The notes below the pieces were generated by a model. It searched no databases. It saw nothing but the letters and a program-made list of their open reading frames with translations, and was not told the origin of the DNA. Shown piece by piece: positions 13,301 through 27,271 of a DNA stretch of 64,000 nt. Position 1 is the first letter of the stretch. Each line of letters begins with the position of its first letter. Both the position numbers and the translations under genes were made by a program. Source of the DNA: Trichobilharzia regenti (Eukaryota > Platyhelminthes > Trematoda > Strigeidida > Schistosomatidae); NCBI GenBank assembly GCA_944472135.2, contig OX235270.1, positions 76,827,168 to 76,891,167 on the forward strand, read 5' to 3'.

Positions 13301-16300
13301 AAATCCTTCCAATTCTTCAGGAAAATTATCAACCTCACTGAAACAGATAAATAGATTTATTTTGTCTTAGTGTATAGATATGTTAGTTATTGAGTTTACT
13401 GACTCTGAATGGACATGGACTGATAATGTACAATAGGGTTGACTAAACTGTTTCTGATATTCATTAAAGATTTCAAATTTACGTCCTGTGGTCAGCTGTT
13501 CTATCAAGCCGATGGTTTGGCAATGGAAAGCTACCTTCGGATATTTCGCATCAACTTATTCCATCAAGCTGACAAGTAGGCATCTCGATGCAACGAACAG
13601 AATTATACCAAAGCTGATATTTTTATAGTTCGTAAGAGGAGACCACAAGCGAGAATACTGTACACGAAATTCACTTCACTTCATTTCAGTTTAATTTCAA
13701 AGTGTGAAATATTCCCATACCATGAATTAAAAGGTAATATGAACTAAGAATATTCTTTTCAGTAATTTCTCTTCAGTTTCTTACAATTACAAAATATGAT
13801 ATTAATGTCATTACAATAATGGCCAGTTATGCGGAGGATATATTTTCACGTAGAATAACAGATTAGTTATGTAGTGTACAAAATAAATAGTCGTATTTGT
13901 GTGACTAACTTGCTAGGCTGAAATCAACTAGAAAATATTGTGAAATGGATGACAATGGTGGTGATTAGTCGTAATAGGATTGTGGAGAATGGGGTAGGGA
14001 AATTGACAAGTCAATTCAAGGCTATGAAAGGTGTCAGGTGAGTGATTGGCTAGTATACGATAGTATGGATTAAGTAGGAGATAGTACGACGGGAGTGAAA
14101 AGTTGATCATGCCATAAATACTAATGTGTGTGATGGAACATGTGGAGGCATACACATACATATTGAGGAAGGAAGTAATATCACTCATACATGATAATTC
14201 CGAATAGCGTAAATGGGAAATTCAACAGAATAGACGAAGTGTTAGAATGAAGGGTATAAATTATATAAAATTATTATTATTATTATAGCAGATTATAATA
14301 AGCAACGCCAAAGAGAAAAATTAATAGAGAAAAGGGGAAAAGGCACTCTCGATGAGAGGAATCATTAATCCAGGTTTGACTACGGTAGAAATAGCATCGG
14401 GACGTGTTCTTTTTGGATTGAAAGTTCCAGTTTAGTCGATCTTACTGTAACAGCTTCGGCTATGTGTTGGAGACGTAGGCGAACTGTGCGTGGCAATCAT
14501 TTCGGAATGTGTTATGTGACCCTGAAGGCAATATTGGCGTTGATGAGATGTGGATTATCGGACATGTGTGACTGAATCGAGCTTTTTACGAACTGAATTT
14601 TTCCCTTCCTTAAGGATGCTGGTAAATGTTCTCGAATCTATGGACGATCCTGACCAATCGTATGGCCTACTTAACTTGAACCAGAGGAACAGCTAGATAT
14701 CCGTTCTCGGTTAGAATATCTTGGATGACCTGGAGTTCTTTATGTACACAGTCTTCGGAACCAGTGTACTTCGCTCCTTAAGCTGAGCACCTGATCAGAT
14801 TACGTTATTATCTCATCTGTACGACGCTAAGGAAGTGTGTATATTGATCTTTGGTCGCCAGTTTGTAAATATGTTTTGGCATTCCATAACTAATCTGTTA
14901 TTCGATGTTAAATATGCATCCGCGCATTACTGGTCATTATTGTAAGGTCCTGAAGAGAAATTATTGAAAAGAATATTCTTCGTTCAAACTAACTTTTAAT
15001 TTAATTTCACATTAGTACATGAGGAAAATAATACTAACATATTTCTAGACATTCCTCTGTAGAAAAGGGTTGGTCGTTTTGCAGAGGGAACAGTATGTAG
15101 AGAAGGCTTATACACGGGATAGCATATAAAATTGAGAGATATTCTTTTAATCAGAATAAAAACAGTTTGATTATGACATCGTATAAAAGAACACCAAATA
15201 TTTGTTTGTATAATACAGTTTAATATGGAATAATGACTTAAAAAATATTTCATATATTAATGCATATCCTGAGATGTTTATCAACAAGCATTTGAAAGTG
15301 ATATGAGTCAAGAAAACTGTTTACACAGTTTCAGAAAAGCTTATACACAGTCGTCTGTCATTCAAAGAAGTTGATTTCAGAGAAGCAGTTCAGTGGAGGC
15401 CTAAAAATGCTCTAAATGAATCTATTGTCTCGTCACACTTGTATTCTACCAACTACTTATTACAACAGTACAAAAAAGAACGAATAGCAATTCTCAACAC
15501 TGATAACTGTGTATGTTAAAGTGCAATGATGGAATCAACTGCATAGATGGTAGGAGAAGGCAACTATTTACTTGAGCAAAATTGACCAGAAGTTCAGTAA
15601 TAAGGCATATTCAAGATTAGGAGAATGATTCAAATGCTGTCAACTTATTCATCCCAATCGGTGGAAAAGAACGGGCAGAAGGATACTCGCAGTCACAGAA
15701 ACTTGTACGATTAAAGTCATTCAACCAGATAAAAGAATGGAAATGTTAGTCACTTTGAATCTACGTTATCATTTCCTTTCACTTTGTTAACGGTTAATAC
15801 CACCATTTAACTTATTTACGATTACTTAGTTACAAATATTTTTTGCCAGCATCTTTAAAAGAACAACTTTTATACTTCTGTCTTATTTCCTCTTCTAAAT
15901 CATTTCATTATTAATATTTCTCAACTAAGAATGTTTTATGCTGCTAAATTTCAGACACTGGTAACAAAATGTTTTTTATAGGGGTGTAACTAAAATGTAA
16001 TGCATTAGACCCAGCTTATGCTTTTTAACTGTTTATTTCCCTGTAGTATTCATCCTGTCTCACACACGACTGACTACAACTTACACCCCTTAAAATCTGA
16101 AACTTTGCTGGTTTAAAAACACGTCATCCAACTAGTTTATCTGGTTTTATCTCAGTTTTCTTTTACTGACTGCACATTGTTTGACTGTTATTCCATCTTG
16201 CAACACAATACAATTTCTGACATGATTCCTGGCTACTTTATGCTAATAGTTGTAATCACCTGAAATTGTAGAGTCTGAATAACAATTTATTGAAGGCAGT

Positions 16301-19300
16301 TGTTCAGTCTAATTATTCGTTGTCTTGACAAGTATAGTTTCCAGTCTCTCATACCCTTCCACCCGCTATCTATCTGAACTTGACCTATCAAACATTCACT
16401 TTTAGTTTTGTTATGACTGATTCGTTTTTGGTTTGTTTGTCATTCACGTATCTTCCTCAATATTTCACTAAACTTAAAGCATTCAGCTGGTTACTTTCAC
16501 CAAAACTTGATAAACTCATTAAATTCTGGCTTTTAACTTGTGTCCGGAAATGACTGTTTGCTAACTAGGATAAATTAAACAAAAACAGTTAAGTGATATC
16601 AAATGTTAACGGCTTGAATATTGTATCAAGACTCTTACAATATACTGTTGGTCAGAAAATGACACTGTCTATAGTGTTTCCACCTGGCTCTGATTTATTG
16701 TCAGCACAACTAAACCATTATCAATTATTTAAGTATTCTCATTATGATAATTAGAGGACGTGGTTTAGTTAAATACGCATCTCAAAGTTATTTCTAAACT
16801 AGCTTGATAGTTACACATGATAATTATTTAATACAGACCTCTGATACAACGGTGGCTTAATGGTCTGGGTGCTCACCTTGTAGCCAGAAGGTCCTGAGTT
16901 CGAACCCCGGGTGGGTGCGTACTGTGAAGAGTCCCAAACTGGAGCGAAACAGCTCTCCAGTACTCTCAGATTTTCCAAAAGTTTTCTAACCAATGTCAGC
17001 TCATGATGAAATTCTGTAACCAGTCAATCAAATCCCTACAAAACAATACTTGAAAATCTATCTTAGTGAGAAGATAACAATCAACCTTCATGGCCAGAAA
17101 TTAAAATGTTTTGTTATTGAAATTGCGCACTTTGCGCAAAACTTTTAAATTACCTCTATGTAACTGAACCATATATGCTCCCCTTTCCCGCATAGATTTA
17201 CGTAAATTTTCCCATAACGCCATTAAATTGCCCAAAGCTTCACTGAGTTGATCTGCAATTCGCGGGTACTGAACAATAGTGTTGACCACAGCCTGATGAT
17301 TGCAAAATGACATGGAACACAGATACAATCAGAAAATAAGGATACATGATAGCTGAGTAAGTCGATGTGAAGTTTATGCACTGTAGGAACTTCAGTGTAT
17401 TATGAATTAAAAATTTGACACTGACGCCTTAAACCCGTCAACACAAATTTTGAAACTGGCAAGTATACGAAAGACTAACGGCAAACGAAATGAAATGAAT
17501 TTATCTCACAAGCCACCTTCCGTTATTACTTTCTTATGGAATATTATGAATTACTTAAATTCAACGAATTCTTGTCTATGATAAAAAATTTCATTTTGGA
17601 CAACATTTCTGACAAACCCGACACTCATTATTAAATCAGCTGTTTGAATTTCATTATAACATCCATCATTTTTTTTTATATTGGCGTTCAGATAATTCAA
17701 CAGTCATTATCGGATCAATCTGTTTTTCATGTTTGGTAAACGGTTTTCCTCCTATGATTCCTCCCGATCACCTTTGATGTGAATGTGTGTTGTAAAACTA
17801 CTCCTGAAAGTTAAATAATTTTGGATTAAAAAAAGTAACGATTAAAGCACTTTTTCCAGCATCATTATAATATTATTATTTCTTTAGGGTCCGAGTGGAA
17901 CTGTAGGGCTTCAGGAGAACACTCCAATTTCATCCTGTCCTCTGAAGTATATTTTAGCTCGCCCCACAGTTACCTATAAGCTTTCACCTCCTCCTCATAG
18001 AGTCTCCGCATGTCACTGTCGGAAGCTCAAATAATCGTTTTCCATTCAGGTTCCATTTGAGGTCCATCCTAGTGTGTGATTTCACCCAACTGTCCCTTCA
18101 GACTGTGCCCAATCCATCTCCATTTGCATATTTGTTGGGCAATAGTTTCTCGGTTTATTCATTAGCAGAGTTCTTTGCTGCTTATCCCTTCTGGCCACTT
18201 GATCTTCGACATCGAGTGAAGGCAGCTGTTGATAGTAGTCTCCAATCTGTTGGAAATACCGTGTTCAGACGCGCCTTCCGAACCTTATAAGAGAAATGAC
18301 TTAAAATTTGTCTTGAAAATCCGGATTTTCTCCTTATGCCGAGTTCAAAAAATTTCCAAACTGGTTTGAGAGTCATGAGCGCCTGCCTTGCCTTTCTGAT
18401 CCTGGCTTTGACATCTTTATCCCTTCCGCCTATGCTGCCAAAATAAGTGAAATAAGCAACCTCGTTAAAATTTATTCCATTGACAGTGATTAGTGCTTCT
18501 TGCTGTTAGTCGTAGGCCATATTTCTATACGTCCTCTTGAAGTCCTTTCTGGCGCCTCTTCTGCCAACTTGTTGGTTTTTACTTGTAGATTTTCGAGTTT
18601 GTTTGACACTAGACATAAATAATCCGCGGAATCTAGACCTTCTAGAGTCTTCTTATCAGTTCAAAATATGCCTCTTTTTTCTCTCCCTACGGTGTGCCAC
18701 ATGATACATTTCACCACAATCACCAATATCATCCGTTACAGTAGGCAGTCTTGTTTGAATACTGTGACTGATAGCAATGCTTATTTATTGGGAGGTATAC
18801 AAGTAATGGCTACTTCTTTAGAAACCAAGAAATTACAGACTCATAGAATATCATGAAAGCGTTGTGGTCAGATTTTCCTTATCATACACCTTGTGTTGCA
18901 AGCTTGAACTATCACAGAAGTATTAGCGTCTTTTTAAAAATCTACAGACTTATTTTGCTAATAAGTAATAAGTTTTCTGTCATTTAGAAGTTACCTGTTC
19001 CCTAACATCTGAATTTTCGGGTACATCTTACTCAACATACATATTTTTCGTATTAGATGGTTGGAGGCGATCGGCAGGAAGCCTTGGACCTAGGTTTCGT
19101 GCTAGTTGGGACTCGTCAGTAAGACGTACCTGCAGCCTCGAAGGGAACTCATGTCCCTTCTGAGATTCAAACCCGCGACACCCAGTGTTGCAGTCAGAGA
19201 CGTTACAAATGAGCTATTTAGGCTCGTGACTGACCTCCTGTAGGATATTTTTGATAGGACACTAGCCAGAAACAAGTGTAATGTGACTAGTCCTATCTTC

Positions 19301-22300
19301 TATGCAGACTGAATTCTATCAGTCAAGCTTGCAATGTGGCCACCATTCTAGGTGACTCGCCATCATGGTGCTGATCGCCTCCAACCATCTCATACCAACA
19401 ATTCACAGTGCACCGCAATGGCGAGTCAACTAGAATGGTGGTCAAATTGCAAGCTTGACTGATAGAATTCAGTCTGCATCGAAGATAGGACTAGACACAT
19501 TACACAGGTTAATGACTAGTGTACAATCAAAAATGTATTTATTTTTGCTAGTAACACTGATTATATGTTGCATAAACAAGTTCACCATTTTCACAATCAG
19601 GAGGCATAAATTGAACTAGTCGCTACTTTTAACCGTTAATCCTTTTAAGGATCTTTTTAAAGTGCTATTGATTATTCAGTGCTTTGGATGAAATACAACC
19701 ATTTACATGGATAAACCCACATAGAATGTATCCCTGAGTACACAAAAAAAATAATAGACATGTTTAGTTTCCCGAAAGATGAAGACAGTAAAAAGTTGTA
19801 TGAATACTGACTTGATGTTTCAGTAAAAACAATGTCTTCTAAGATATTCCAACCTTTCTCTTTTGTGAATGCATTTGTAAGTAAGCAAGCGTAATGCTTG
19901 AATATCATATATACAAACTACCAAGCTTTGACAGTACAATGACTATTTAAAAACACCTCATTGACACTTGGTTGTAATGAAAGTTCCTGAAAAACGATTC
20001 CTGTCCAAATTACCTGGAAAACTTGTTTAACACGTTCATTATTGAATTCAAGTTCATTTTCCATTTGGCGATGCTGAGCATACTGTCTGCTTACAAATAC
20101 TCTGTATGGGATTAAAGAGTCTTTTTTCGATAAAACACCAGTTTCATCCCACTCTTCAGTGATTTCTTTCTTTTCAGTTAGCCATTCTTGCAGCTGAAAA
20201 TAATATAAAACAGTGTGGCGAAAATAACAATAACTCATGCCCTTAAAATGACAATAAGAACAATAAGCAACAACTAAATAAACACCATAACCTCAACTGG
20301 ATTACTAGCTCGCTATCATGATGTCGTCAACAGCAGCCAATGCTCTCATGCAGTGGGAACCAATCTTCTCCAGGATAATGACAGCTAGGTTCAACTCAAA
20401 AAGAAGGAAAGTTACAGTCATTCAATGCTATGCGCCTACAAACGTCTCGGAACAAGAAAAGAAGGAGGCGTTCTACAGACAACTACAAACAGTATTTGAC
20501 AACGTCCCAAATGACGATATCAAAATCCTGATGGGCGACATGAATGCGAAGCTGGGAGGAGACAACACAGGAAGAGAACTCACCATGGGACGTGAGGCCC
20601 TCGTTGGAATGAACGATAATGGCGAACTCTTCTCAGACTTCTGCGGCTTCAATGATTTGGTGATTGGTGGTAGTGTGTTCAAAAATAAGGATATACACAA
20701 GGCGACATGGATTTCACCAGATGGGCACACCAAAGACCAAACAGACTTCATCTCAATTTCAAGAAAGTGGAGACAGAGCCTACTGGACACAAGGTTGAGG
20801 AGAGGAGCAAATGTGGGTTCAGACCACTTCCTAGTACAAGGGACATTCAAGGTGAAGCTTAAAGCCTCGAGGATAGCTGGGAATAGGCCACAATGCAAGT
20901 TCAACACTCAAAAACTGAAGGACACAACTACGAAGGACACTTTCATTGCAACTGTCAGAGCGAAGCATGAAACACTACGTGACATCACGGAAGAATCATG
21001 CGTGGAAGACCACTGGAACTAACTCTCCGAAGGTGATTTTCGACGAAACGTGTTCAACGGTTCTAGGAAGAAAGAAGAGACAAGACAACGAATGGCTCTC
21101 AATGGACACTTGAAAGCTAATAGAGGAGAGGAGAATTGTGGAAGAGAAAATGATTCAATGGAAAGATGGGCAAGAGAAAGAGATGCTGAGCTCAACGTAC
21201 ATAGCGCTGAACAAACAAGTGAAGAATAGTGCTAGGAAGGACAGAAGACAAGCCTACGACAACCTGGCCACTGAAGCTGAAAAGGCAGCAGGCAAAAGGG
21301 ACCTGAGGACACTATACCAGATGACCAAATCTCTATCTGGGAAGAGACCAACACAAGCGAAACCTATGAAAGACAGCCACGGGAACCCAATTACCAAGGA
21401 AGAAAGACAGATTAAACAATGAGCGAATCACTTCAAAGGACTCTTGAACCGACCATCACCTGCAACCCGTCCAGAAATACCAACGACACCACGTACACAA
21501 CTGCGAGTTGACACCAATCCTCCAACGCGAGCTGAAGTCTTGAATGCAGTCAAGCTTCTGAAGGCTGGAAAAGGAGCTGGACCAGATGGAATCCCCCTTG
21601 AAGCACTGAAAGCGGACCCAGAGACGAAAGCGGATATGCTGACTCTATTATTGCAAAAGGTCTGAAATGAGGGAAAGGTGCCTACTGACTGGAGGAAAGG
21701 TTACCTTGTGAAACTACCAAAGAAGGGCGACCTAGGCCTCACTCTGCAAGAACTGGCGAGGAATCATGCTCCTGTTGACGCCAAGTAAAATCCTGAGTCA
21801 CATCACCCTGGAGAGAATAAGGGACTCACTAGATACAGATTTCCGACCAGAACAAGCTGGATTCAGGAAAGGCGAATCATGTTCTGACCAAATCGCAACT
21901 CTGAGCATCATCATCATCGAACAAGACATGGAATGGCAATCAAACCTTTACCTTAATTTGATAGACTTTGAAACAGCGTTGACTGCGAGTATTTTGGAAA
22001 CTACTCGAGTAGTACGGTGTACCCCAGATATTCATCAACCTCATTCAACAGCTGAACGAAAACGGAACATATCAAGTGATCCACAACGGAAAACTCAGCG
22101 AGGCGTTTGGAGTAAACACAGGAGTCAGACAAGGGTGCTTACTATCACCCACGATGATATTCCTAATTGTGGTGGACTGGATTATGCGCCAGACAGTGAG
22201 TGAGAACGAGAAGACAGAGAGGGATATCCTGGACCGACTGGCGTGAAGAACCTAGAAGACCTGGATTTCGCGCGTGGATGATTTACGTTTGATGTCACAC

Positions 22301-25300
22301 AAAGCCGAAGACTTACAAGCGAAAACCGACAAACTGGTCGGAGAAGTAGTCGGCGAAGATAGGGCTCCAGGTGAACATAGACAAGACTGAGGTTATGAAA
22401 ATAACCAGCCAACAGCAACAATAACAGCAGCAGCAACATCCAGCGCCAATCATCATCAATGGGAGGGATTTGAAAGAGGTTACTTCATTCACTTATCTAG
22501 GGAGGGAGCATTGTCTCAACTACAGGCAGTCGGAACAGACGAGGATGTCAAATCGAGCGAGAATCGGGAAGGCGAGAAACACATTCACTCATCAACCTGA
22601 AACCAATCTGGAAATCCTCGTCACTCAGCAACAACAACAACAAAATTCGGTAGGATTTCCAATAAAAACGTCAAGTTAGTTTTTCTGTATAGAACGGATG
22701 AGAAACTTGGCAGGCAGGTCACAATGAATATTTCCAACAGCCTGTTGCAGACGTTACGTCTTCGCTGGCTCTATACTGAAGATCGGATGGCCGGGCCGGA
22801 AAGAATCACCAACAAGAAACTTTGGGAAGGAACAAACAAAACACGAACCAATCGCCCAACAAATATGCAGGAGAAAGTAGATTGAGATGGATTGGACACT
22901 CGCTGAGGAGGGCGCTGGGTGACATCGCGCCTCAGGCCATTGCTCTAGTGGAACCCGGCCGAAAGGGAAGCGGCGTGTGGGATGTCCAAGGGTGACATGG
23001 AGAAGATCGTGTGAAGAGGAGTTGAAACAGTATGGACTGACATGGATGCAGATAAATAGTACAGCAGAAGACAGAAGCAAGTTAAGACGTGCAGTTGAAG
23101 TCCTATGTTCCACTAGGAACGCAAGGGAACAATAATATAACAATGACAATAAGTAAACATCATGGTGAAATGAAGTAGAATCATAAAATCTAATAACATG
23201 CTACCAGTGCTAGATTTCATGCTTCTGGTGTCTTGTACAAAATTAAATTTCCCACATGATATGTTAGTGAAAAATAACGATTGCAAAAAAAATTGGAGAT
23301 TGGAATAACAGTTCGTAAGTTATCAATGAGTACATCTCTAAATGAGCATGGTTTCCTTTCAACTAAATCCCGGTATCTGAAATTACTTAGTCTCTCCATT
23401 TTGTGCTTCAAACATCCAGTTCGCTAATTTCTCCCTACCTTATTAAGTGTTTCTTAAAATCATCTCAGAGTTTCTCTTAATTTTTATTTTAACTCTAGAA
23501 ATATATTTATTTGTTGATTGAGACAACTAGGTTTATTAATAAGTGAATGACAGTATCATCTCAGTTGAGTTCGACAGCCCAACATTTTCATGGCGAAACA
23601 TAATAGCCGATTATAAACTGTTATAATCATCCTCATCACAATCACCATTTTAATTAGACTAACCACGCATCGTAGTAAGCTGAAAGGAAAAGTGAGCAGA
23701 AATCAAGCACAAACACAAAACAAAACAAAAAAAAACTAATGAAGACCAAGCTGTCCAATGAAACAATAGACTGAATGAAATTCTATTTGCTTTTATCTCT
23801 AGTTCTACAGATTTGACTAGGCATAAATAACATCAACAGGCAAATCTGATCCTTATCGTCTATCTGAGGTAAAACTGCGTTTCAGTTGTCTCTATTCAGT
23901 CAGACACGTGAATGAATTCATTCAAAAACAAAATTCAGTTATTCACGACAAAATAAGACGATAAACCAACAGGATAAAGAAAATAAGAATTATTAAATAG
24001 CAGTAAAGATAACACGCTTCCTCTATTTTTTCTTTTTGTCTTCTCTCAGTGTGACCGTAAAAGTTTCTAATTTGTAGGAAATATTTGACAGTTTAATTTA
24101 TTTATCTGAGATATACGATTATTTTCTTCAAATCCTTTTCTAATTTCACCGATCTTGAGTCCATGTTTCTGTATGTATACGTGTGTGTGTATGAACACAT
24201 TTGTGTTTGCTGGGATGTTTTGTTCAACTCCCTGTCCTTGTTAAACACCATGATCAGTGAAGAATGATGAAATGAATTTGAATAAATCATAGATATCCAC
24301 CACATCATAATATATTTGTTTAAAACGAAAGCCGAATTTATTGGACACACTTTAATTCTATTATATAAATCATTCGGTGAAATACAGGTCATCAGTTAGT
24401 TACATTGTGTCTACACGTACACATAAGCACAAACACACGTCATTATATTCGCTTAATATGGCCGGGGGGTGGCGTGAGAAACTGTTTCTCTTCTACCGGT
24501 TGTATCTATTATCCGAGCGTAACGATGACTTATAAAAGTTGGCTAATTCCCAATTCGGGGGGAGAAACCCAACTGTATTTTCTCCTCCTCACCTGATCCC
24601 AAAACGTTTGTCGGAAATAGTTGTAGGTGAATTGAAAAAGCCTTCTGATTAATTACCTGTTCTCGAATTCAGTAAAAAATCTATATATTCCTGAAAACAA
24701 AAATGAACTGACGTATAAGGAATACAAAAAAATGTAAACGTTTATCCAGAGGGTGAAATATTTCACGAAAACAGAATGTACAATAACACTGGAATTAATG
24801 CAGTCATCTTAGTGAGGTTGTGTGTCTGGTCAGCAATCAAACCACTTTATAACAAAAAAATAATGGACCATAAACCCTTTTGATTTACCTATTAAAATTC
24901 AAGGTTTGAATTTATGCAGACACACCGTTTTTGTTCATTAAAATCTTTAAACTGTGAAATGAAGGCAACCTAGATTACCTTAAACTTTGACTTCTGTGGG
25001 TAGATTTTCATTTATATTTAAAAACCTATAGAAAAATGATTGAATGATATGCTGTCCATGAAATCACAAAAGTTAAGAAAAAACTGATTAGTAAATTTTT
25101 TAACTATCAGTTTGTCTTCACTGATGCAGAAGACCGAGCTTAGAAAATATATCTCACACCATAGTAACAGTTTTGATGAACATTTGAGACAACATATCCA
25201 CATCACCATAAAATGATGAATTTCAATGAACAGTCTGGTCCTACAAGAGGAGATTCATGGCTTGAACAACATATTTGCAATTGAACTGGGTTCGCAGGTT

Positions 25301-27211
25301 TGAACTGTGAAAGGAGCTCAAATCCTCCCAAAAACTGAACATACACCTTTCACTTTCGTGTAGATAAGAGTGAAATTTAAGTCATATGTAACATCCTGTC
25401 TATTGAACCTCAGGATCTAATGTTAAGAGCCTAAAACTGGCAACAAAGACGTATTAATTTTAATGGGATGGTACTAAATTGTGATTCAGTTAATTGTTAC
25501 CAGTCAAAACTAATCAAGGATGGTTCTCATTCAGTTAAGGCTCTCGTCGGATGATCTTCTAAAACTCAGAAATTAATTTAAATTTAGACCACGGGTTGAT
25601 ATCAGTAAGAGAATCATTGAAAACGAAGGATAACTGGACACCTGTTTCACCCTAGTTTACGAATTATCAGCACTACGCACCCACTGGAATACCAAACACA
25701 GGTGCTTCCCGTCACAAGGCAAGCTCGTATACCATTTAGCCACTGGGACCCGATTCAATGGCCAACCCATGAATTCTAACTTCTATCAATTCGTGATTTA
25801 GCGCGACCACCAACCAATGTCATCGGTGGGACATCCATCCTCACACTTCACTGGATGGACCCCGCTAATCACGACTGTATCCAGTCACTAGTGAGCATCA
25901 GATTAGCTTTTAAAAATTGGCTTTTGTAGAGATTCTATTTGCTTCAGGTTAGACAACGGGTTGAATAAAAATGGTGACTTTCCAGTTGATTTCTTCTCGT
26001 ACCGTCTTTTTTTAACGGACTAATTACTTCTCACAGTTTCTACTGGGAGCAGGTGGTAAACGACAACTTATGGAGTCAGTCAAGTTTTCTACTGGGACAG
26101 CTTTAAAATAACAGCATTGGTTATTTTTGACTTCGTTATACTGCCGACTACCAGGAGTTGAAAAGCATGTACTGCTGAATTATGAGTGAATAGAAAAAAG
26201 CTTGCTATAATGTCTGATAGCAGCTGCCTGGACTCCCAGGGTCACTGCAGAGGTATAACGTTTGAAAACTAAAACGTGGGTTTTTAAAAATTCCGAATTC
26301 TTTATAATCTTCTTAAGAAAGTCGGAGCACGTGTCAAAAATGTCTTCGGCTACTCAGATGAATAGGACTCACCGTTTGATAGTATAATTATAAAAAGCTG
26401 TACATTTTTATTAAGTTTTTGTACGTCCTTATTGAACTTACAATTTGAATTTGTTGAAGTTCTTCACGAAGAGCTATCATGTCTTTAGTTGAATCCACTT
26501 GCTCACGAGCCTCATTGAGCAGTTTGGTATACCTATGGTAGAAAAAATATCAGAAAAGGTATTTTTTCAAATAATAGAAATCAATTTTATCTGATTATAT
26601 CATATTCAAATGAACCGCATTTCTTGACTGTGAACATGTAAGGTGTGAGAATTCCTTATCAAGTACAATTTATTGCTCATAATCATTTCTATGTATTCAC
26701 ACAGCTTCATAATATGCCCCGTATATTTTTTCTCTTCTCGATGTTATTAATTACAGTTCTGCATATATCCAGTATGTGCGTCGGTGGTATAGCGGTTAGG
26801 ACGCTCGCCAACCATGCACATGGTCCGGGGTTCGATCCCCGGCCGCCGACGCACTTCTTTGCCTCGCTAAGCCGGAAATAATGCTGGTAAAGAGGAAAGG
26901 TTGGGAATGAGGCTAGCAACCCCATCCTGTAAAATAAAAGCTGCTACAGAAACTTCAAGCCACTAGCTTGAGGCCCTATGTTCCACTGGAAACGTGAAGG
27001 AAAAAATATATATAAATCCTGTATAGGCGTTGCATGTATTTGATGATGACTGTATAACCAAAAATTCCATGATTAACTTCCCTCTCCACCAACTATACTA
27101 CTTTTTTATACGTACACCATATCTCATACAATTATGTGATCACATGCAAGTGGATGAATTCCAATGGTTAAGACATTTATCAGATTATATATGTAAATGT
27201 AAGAAAATACA

Positions 27212-27271
<60 letters not shown>

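Larger units (their letters stand above)
20259..23141 (+). mobile_element. LINE (non-LTR retrotransposon), 5'-truncated and dead
   Basis: The order is that of an APE-endonuclease LINE: endonuclease, reverse transcriptase, Cys/basic C-terminal region (RWIGHSLRR, then CPRVTWRRSCEEEL) and the tail TCCTATGTTCCACTAGGAAC. The 12-base aatgacaataag occurs at 20247-20258 and 23142-23153, a likely target duplication that fixes the ends. The endonuclease starts in mid-domain, so the 5' end is truncated. Several stops and frameshifts interrupt it. Confidence 0.85.

Noticed and set aside
22754..23149. Minus-strand frame of 131 residues.
   Set aside because: Antisense of the LINE C-terminal region.
26777..26852. 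Possible tRNA gene with a paired acceptor stem.
   Set aside because: The anticodon arm has a 4-base loop and the unit continues into a repeated SINE body; other copies show the same structure.
27214..27269. Considered as a CRISPR-like or satellite array.
   Set aside because: It is a simple dinucleotide run.
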